A program made the position numbers and the translations under genes. A stretch of DNA of 64,000 nt from Heterohyrax brucei. Lineage: Eukaryota; Chordata; Mammalia; Hyracoidea; Procaviidae. The notes beneath the pieces were generated by a model that searched no databases, was not told the origin of the DNA, and saw nothing but the letters and a program-made list of their open reading frames with translations. Positions 57,541 to 64,000 of this stretch are shown here, one piece after another (position 1 is the stretch's first letter; the number at the start of each line of letters is the position of its first letter). The stretch covers positions 97,432,171 through 97,496,170 of the forward strand of contig CM053144.1 in NCBI GenBank assembly GCA_028571685.1, read 5' to 3'.

Positions 57541-58929
57541 ATCTTTATAAGCTTGTGTTCTTAGAACTCGGAGACCTAGAGCTCAGCAAGAAACAGACGA
57601 TGGCAGACTGAATGCATGGTTTGGGGTACACAGCAAAGTAAAGACTCTCAGACTTCAGTTATGAAAATTCTTTGAGATACTTGTTGAAGATATAAGTTCC
57701 TGGAGCCCTCCCATGAGAACACTCATTCCATAGGCCTAGGAATATTTACTTTTAGTTCATTCTGCAAATGACTGTTACGATAAGATAGGCTACTACATTG
57801 GTTAAAGGGTGTAAATACATTTCATTTTTGCTAAAGAGAAAACACACATCGAGTGGATTTCTGGTGTCAGGCAATGTGTAGGAGAAACGTGAAATGGTGT
57901 TTTGTGTGCACAGTATATGAAGATGATTTGCTCAGTTTTTATAAACAACGTTTATGGGACTTGAAGGGTCTGCTGAAAAGAAGTCTTTTAGAAAGTTGGT
58001 TCTACAGTTTTACATTTTGTGAGTGAGGTAGGTGCAGAGATTGTCTCAGCTACCTGTCGGGAGGTGTGGAAGACCAAGCCAGCTTAAGGTAATGCCCCAA
58101 AAATGTGATATAAGAAACTGAAATCTTATGACCGAACGCTCAAGTCAAAGCTGTGACTTTAAAGTGTTAATAGGGAACAAAGTCAGGCAAAATATCTTCT
58201 GGAAAGATGATTGATGCAGGTAGGCGGTTGGAGATCAGATTGTGAAAAGCTGAATGATCTGGTGTATGCAGTATGGAGGGAGCTGACTTCAGTGATTTTA
58301 CTGATTTTAAAAAATTCATTATGGTGTTGATAATATCCAGACACAGATGTGGAAAAGTCATGCAGGTACATTAACTGGATTCACTTGGTAGTTGGTTGTA
58401 TTTTCTTGGTTTTAATATTATTCTGTAGGGTTGTGGTGGTATTAGGATCACAGTGTAAGTACTGACTGTCCTCCAACCTGACACTGTTTGTTAGGAAATG
58501 GAACTAGGACTAAGTACCCTGAGCTATGATTTCTATTCTGTACTGTCTTTTCCCCCTAAATTACTGAGATTAAAGAGATTGCTGCTTTTTGTAAGTTCCT
58601 AATTATGCTTGTCAGAACTTTTTTTTGAGCAATTATTTTATTCAGCACCTTTTTATACAGTAACTATAGTGTATACTACTACTTGACTGTCAGATTTCTG
58701 TACTGTGGTACCTTGCACGCTATGATGCTAAAAACTGTGTCACTAATATTTCAAATACTGATATGCCAGCAGGGTCACTCATGATGGACAGTTTTCAGCA
58801 GAGATTCCAGACTAAGACAGACTAGAAAGAAGTGACCAGAAATATAATTAGCCAGTGAAAACTGTGCAAGTGTGTGAGTCACAACAACAGCATGTTGCCT
58901 GAGATAGTGCAGGTGAGCCCCTTAGGTAG
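57541..58929. other. MEI4 intron, no exon seen
   Basis: Nothing recognised. Short minus-strand frames around 58167-58371 overlap in two frames and appear to be chance. Confidence 0.45.
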
Positions 58930-59075
58930 GAGAAAGGAAGCAAAATATGCACTGGCTGCAACACTGGACTTGAGCAAGTGAAGATGGTGCAGGACTGGGC
59001 AACATTGTTGACTGTTTGTACCTGGGATTCGTGAATTGGAGCTGACTTAGTGGCAACTGACAACGACAACGTGGG
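58930..59075 (+). mobile_element. RTE LINE 3' terminus fragment
   Basis: GGCTGCAACACTGGACTTGA, AAGATGGTGCAGGACTGGGC and TTGGAGCTGACTTAGTGGCA match the last part of the RTE copies at 43.4 and 49.9 kb. ACAACGACAACG ends it. Confidence 0.75.
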
Positions 59076-59219
59076 GTAGAAGCAATGAGGACAATATAGT
59101 GAGGAGATCAGAGCTCTGTCTGTTAGAAGTATACAATTTAGTGAGAAAGAGATCATATCACTAACTATATTCTGCAAGACTGTACTATCAAGAAAGACAC
59201 TTATGTCAATAGAAGGATT

Positions 59220-59420
59220 CAAACCTGTTGCCATGAAGTTGATTTGGACTCATAGCAACCCTAAGGGACAGAGAAGAACTGCCAAAATGGTTTCCAAGGC
59301 TGCAAATCTTTGCTGAAGCAGACTGCTTTCTCTTTCTCCTACAGAGCAGTTGATGTGTTCCAAAATGCCTGCCTTTTGGTTAGCAACCAAGTGGTTAACC
59401 ACTGTACCACCAAGGATCTT
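59220..59420 (-). mobile_element. AfroSINE long-type copy
   Basis: CTGTTGCCATGAAGTTGATT, the long-form segment near TCCAAGGCTGCAAATCTTTG, GCCTTTTGGTTAGCAACCAA and CACTGTACCACCAAGGATC. Confidence 0.85.
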
Positions 59421-59814
59421 TTCAGAGAAGGAGATAGCTGTTATTTAGATAAATAAACTTTCAGAAGACTTTTTGAAAGAGATTGTACTCCTTAAAGGAT
59501 GGATAGGATATAGAAAGCTGTGGGAAGTAGGGTATTTTAGTCAAGAAGGAACAAGGCAGCAAGTTGCTGGCAGATGATTTGACTTTGTATTCAAGCAGAA
59601 ATTTCAGTTGTTTCCCCATAAATTCTTCAGTGTTGCAATTCAAAGCTTCAATTTTTTCTTCAGTTCTGTTAGCTTGAGAAATGCCAAGTGTGTTTTTCCC
59701 TCATGGTTTTCTAACTCCAGTTCATTGCACGTTTAACTATAATACTTTGTCTTCTCAAGCAGCTCTTTGAAATATTCTGTTCAGTTCTTTTATTTCATCA
59801 TTTCTCTTTTATTT
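59421..59814. other. intron, no gene seen
   Basis: Unrecognised sequence ahead of the terminal L1. Confidence 0.4.
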
Positions 59815-62800
59815 ACTTTTTATTGTGACTAATTGGAAATAATATACTCCAAATCACTTTTGCATGCCTGCCTGTCTTCAGCTCCTTCTGTTCTTGCCTG
59901 GTGACAGCACTGTCATCCTTTTCATTCTATACTTGTAGTACCATCCTAACAAGCTCCTGTGCCTTCCTGTCTACCCTCTTCTCTCCCATCTAGAAAGAGA
60001 CCAGGACAACAGCCTCCTATAAATGCATAGAACCGTAAAGTACACACATCATATGGTCACACCTGTGTCTGTGAGTCCAATCCATTCTTGTCTGAAGAGT
60101 TGACCCTCAGTAGTGTTCTCTGGTCAGGGACAGCAGCAAGTCCTGGAGTCAGGCTCCCAGGGGATCCTTCTGGCCTCCGGACCATCAGTTCTGGTCTTTT
60201 AGTAGACTTCTTGAGCTGGACCCCTCTTTTTCTCATGTTGTCTGAATGACTCTACATCGTGTGCCCCATCATGGCGGTCTTTGGTAGCAACTGGGCACCA
60301 TCTGATTCCTCTGGTCACTTGTTGACAGTCTCCCATTGACTTGGGTCCTTCTGTCTCCTGGGCTTTTTTTCCTCCTGTCTTTATTCTCAGTGATCATCTG
60401 TTCTGGATGAGTTGGGACCATTTGGCGTACCTCAGATGGTAGCTTGCTAGCTTTTAAGACCACAGACTCCAGTCACCAACATGGAGTGCACAAGACTCTA
60501 TCAGCAATAGATAGTTATGCCAACTGGCTTTGATGTACCCCGCAAAATGATCCCCAGGCCCCTCCTGTGCTGTTCTAGCCTTGAAATAGTGGATTAAGAT
60601 TAAAAGAACTGTTTATGATGAAGTTCAGTTAAGTTGATATACTTTCTACTATGTGCTGTCACTACTTTCATCTAACCAAATTTCTATCAACTGTCTAATC
60701 TGTGATCAACTCTGTGCCCTCCTCCCCACTGTTGCAGCAATCAACTTTTTTTTCTTTTGTATGTAAGTCTACTTTTAAGTCCATATAGCATGAGTCTCAT
60801 AGAGTATCTGTCCTTTTGCCACTGACTGACTTCACTCAGCATAATGCCTTCCAATTGAAACCAGGTTTTCAGATGCTTTCTAAAATTATCATTGTTCTTT
60901 ATCATTGCATAGTGTTCATTCGAGTATATGCACCATAGTTTGTTGATGCTTTCATCTGTTGATGGGTACCTAGTTGATTCCATCGTTTTGCTTTTGTGGA
61001 CTATGCAGCTATAAACATTTGTGTGCATGTATCTGTTCATGTGACAGCCTTTATTTCTGTAGGATACATTCCAAGCAATGGTATTACTGGATCAAATGGT
61101 GTATCTATTTCTAGTTTTTTAAAGAAGTGCCAAATAGCTTTTCAAAGTGATTGCACCATTTTGCATTCCCATCAGCAGTGTAAGAGAGTATTGATCTCTC
61201 TATAGCCTCTCCAGCATTTGTTGTTTTGTGTTTTTTGAATTATGGCCAACCTTATTGGGGTGAAATGCTATCTCATTGTAGTTTTGGTTTGGATTTCTCT
61301 AATAGCTAATGATCATGAACATTTCCTCCTGTGTATTTTGGCTGTCTGGATGTCCCCTTTGGTGACATGTATGCCCATCTCCTTTGTCCGTTGCTTCGCT
61401 GAGTTATTTACCTTTTTCTTGTTGATACTTTGCAGTACCTTGTAGATTATGGAGATCAGACGTTGGTCTGACACGTAGTTGTCACATATATTTTCTCACT
61501 CTGTACATGGTCTTTTAACTCTTTTGATAGTCTTTGGAAGAGCAGGTGTTTGATTCTTAGTAGCTCCCTTTTATCTGTTTTCTGTTGATCGTGCTTTGTC
61601 GGATTTTGAAGTCTGTCTGAGCTGTGCGTTAGAGCTTCCATTGTTGAGCGTGTTTTTTGTTGTATGATCTTTATCATTTTAGGTTTGATATTTAGGTCTT
61701 TGATCCATTTTCAGTTAGTTTTTGTGTAAGGTGTGAGTTATGGGTCTTGTTTCAGGTTTTGCAGATGGATATCCAATTTTGCCAACACCATTTGTTAAAG
61801 AGAGTGTTTTGGGCCCAGTTTACAATTTTAGGGCCTTTGTCAAATATCAACTGTTCATAAGAGGATGGTGACATCTTTGCAGTCTCAACTTGGTTCCATT
61901 GGTCTATATGTCTCTTTTTGTACCAGTACCAGGCTGTTCTGACTACCCTGGCAGTCTGACTGGATGGCACTTGGCCTGGCTTGGCAGTGGAATATGTTCT
62001 AAGGTCGGGTAATGAGAGGCCTCCCACTGTGTTCCTCTTTTTCAGTAGTGCTTTACTTATCCCGAGTTTCTTCCCTTTACAAACCAAGTTAGTGATTTGT
62101 TTCCCACCTCATTAAAAAAAGTCACTGGAATTTGTACTGGTATTGCATTGTGTATGTAGATTGCTTTGAGTAAAATAGACATTTTTACAATGTTAAGTCT
62201 TCCTATCTATGAGCAGAGTAGGTTTCTCCAATTATGTAAGTCTCTTTTGGTTTCTTGTAATAAGATCTTGTAATTCTTTCTGTATAGGTCTCTTGTCTCT
62301 CTGGTTACTTTTATTCTAGGGTATTTTATTTTCTTGGGGGCTAGAGTAAATATTATGGATTTGGTGATTTCTTCTTTGATGATGTCTTTGGTGGTATAAA
62401 GGAATCCTATTGATTGGTTTATGTTTATCTTATATCATGATACTTTACTGAACTCTTTTATTAGTTCCAGTAGTTTACTTATGGATACTTTAGGATTCTC
62501 TGCATATAATGATCATGTCATCTGCAAAGAGGGAGATTTTTTACTTCGTCTTTGCTGATGCAGATGTCTTTTATTTCTTTGTCTTGTCTATTTCCTCTAA
62601 CTAGAACCTCTAGCACAATGTTGCATAGAAGTGGTGAGCATAGGCATCTTTGTCTAGTTCCTGTTCTTATGGGGAATTCTTTCAGTCTGTCTCCATTCAA
62701 GATGATGTTGACGTTTGGCTTTGCATAGATAACCCTTACTGCATTGAGAAATTTCTTCTCTAGTCCTATTTTGCTGAGAGTTTTTGGCTTGAATTGGATG

Positions 62801-64000
62801 TTGGACTTGATCAAATGCCTTTTCTGCATCAGTTGACAAAGTGAGATGATCCTTATACTTCGTGTTATTTATGTGAATGATCACATTAATTGTTTTTCTG
62901 GTGTTGAACCAGCCGTGTTTGCCTGGTATGAGTCCAGCTTGGTCATGATGGATTATTTTTCTGATATGTTGTTGAATTCTGTAGGCTAGGATTTTCTTGA
63001 AAATTTGTGCATCTAGGTTGATGAGTGATACTGGTCTGTAATTTTCTTTTTTAGTGGGATCTTACCCTGGCTTTGGTACCAGGGTTATGCTGGCTTCATA
63101 GAATGAATTTGGGAGCTTTCCATCCTTTTCTATGCTGTAAAATGGTCTCAGTAGTATTGGAATTAACTCCTCTCTAAAAATTTGATAGAATTCTCTGGTG
63201 AAGCCATCTAGGCAAGGAGTTTTTTTGGTTGGTGATTTTTTATTACTTTTTCAGTATCTCCTTTTGTGATGGGTTTATTAAGTTGTTCTGCTTCTCCTTG
63301 TGATAATTTTGATAGGTGATATGAATCTAGAAATTTGTACATTTCCTCTAGGTTTTCAGATGTATTAGTGTACCATCTTTCATAGTATTGTTATAATACT
63401 TTTGGTTTCAGTTGGGTCTGTTGTGACATCTCCCATCTCATTTCTTATTCTGGTTGTTTCCTCTCCTGTTTTTCTTTTATAAGTTTAGCCAGTGGTTTGT
63501 CAATTTTGTTGATCTTTTCAAGGAACCAGCTTTTGGTTTTGCTAATGTTTTCAGTTGTTCTTCTATTCTCTAATTCATTTAGTTCTGTTCTAATCTTTAT
63601 TAACTGTTTACTTCAGTGCCTCAGGGGTTCCTTTGTTGCTCTCTTTCTGCTTGTTCAAGTTGTAGGGTTAATTCTTTGGTTTGGGCTCTTTCTTCAATCC
63701 AGATGTATGCATTTATAGAGATAAATTGACCTCCGAGCACTACTTTTGCTATATCCCATAGGTTCAGTAGGATGTGTTTTTATTCTTACTTGATTCCATA
63801 ATTTCTGTATTTCTTCCCTTATTTCTTCTGTAACTCGTGGCTTTTTGAGCAAGGTGTTGTTCTGTCTCCATGAGTTCAAATTTCTACCTATTTTTTTCTG
63901 CTATAGATTTCAACATTTATGGCTTTATGGTTTGAGAAGATGCCTTGTGGTAATTCAGTGGATTGAATTTTGTTGCTTTATGTCATAATACACTGTCTAT
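59815..64000 (-). mobile_element. L1 running past the window edge, broken ORF2
   Basis: The 3' end is at the left (TTGTGACTAATTGGAAATAA), followed by a 3' UTR like those at 15121 and 21216, then ORF2. Minus-strand pieces show the RT motif region ([15 protein letters not shown], 62654-62884), NIVLEVLVR (62518-62829) and a C-terminal [13 protein letters not shown] (61752-62087). Frames alternate, so ORF2 is inactive. The N-terminal side lies beyond the window. Confidence 0.88.
61956..61981 (+). mobile_element. AfroSINE 3'-tail micro-insertion (26 bp) in L1
   Basis: CTGACTGGATGGCACTTGGC then CTGGCT. TGGCAGT is duplicated at 61949-61955 and 61982-61988. Uninterrupted L1 relatives at 17205-17235 and 24010-24045 give the empty site. 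Confidence 0.85.

Noticed and set aside
58848-59234. 128-codon minus-strand open frame
   Set aside because: Lies antisense to an RTE fragment and extends into a SINE; no domain.
474-61981. short GCCAAGCCAAG motif as a protein-binding site or CRISPR-like repeat
   Set aside because: The copies are irregularly spaced, in both orientations, and bounded by different target duplications, which fits retroposition and not an array or shared regulatory site.
36641-64000. second MEI4 coding exon
   Set aside because: The long downstream MEI4 coding region would give recognisable peptide text; none was seen. The site at 52520 is kept only as a speculative finding.

Overview
The window looks like an intronic stretch of a placental mammal from the Afrotheria, most likely an elephant or another paenungulate. 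The main clue is about 25 AfroSINE-type tRNA-derived SINEs on both strands (5' end CCCTGGTGGTGTAGTGGTTA, 3' end GAGTCGGAATCGACTCGACG). Alongside them are RTE-class LINE pieces with the same 3' tail, young L1s of one family, older L2/MIR/hAT relics and MaLR LTRs. All identifications were made by reading the sequence; no database search was run.

The only protein-coding host sequence I recognise is one exon at 36386-36631 on the + strand. It carries the start codon (36400) and first 77 codons of MEI4, a meiotic double-strand-break protein. It has a good acceptor (polypyrimidine tract plus CATAG) and a strong donor (AAAAG/GTAAGTATG). No other recognised MEI4 exon lies in the remaining sequence, so the window is best read as long introns around this exon.

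Layout. 1-14 kb: ordinary intronic sequence with old MIR/L2 pieces, a hAT element (5867-6454) containing two later SINE-derived insertions, an RTE piece (7060-7690), several AfroSINEs and a MaLR LTR. 14.3-29.9 kb: a stack of minus-strand L1s, including a near-full-length one (21707-29249) that landed inside another L1's 3' UTR and was itself hit by a SINE and by a class II ERV solo LTR (24592-25409). 30-36 kb: unique sequence, an imperfect inverted repeat with a perfect 26-bp core (32041-32278) and a full-length but decayed mariner (32905-34188). 36.4 kb: the MEI4 exon. 37-59.8 kb: introns dotted with SINEs, L2, RTE, MER20-like and MaLR relics, including an RTE copy with a twin-priming inversion (48925-49965). 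59.8 kb to the end: another minus-strand L1 running off the window.

The most unusual observation is eight very short insertions (16-33 bp) made only of the extreme 3' end of one AfroSINE subfamily, whose tail is built from TTGGC units. Most are flanked by clear target-site duplications, and three sit inside other repeats that supply the empty site. They look like real retroposition events that copied only the tail.
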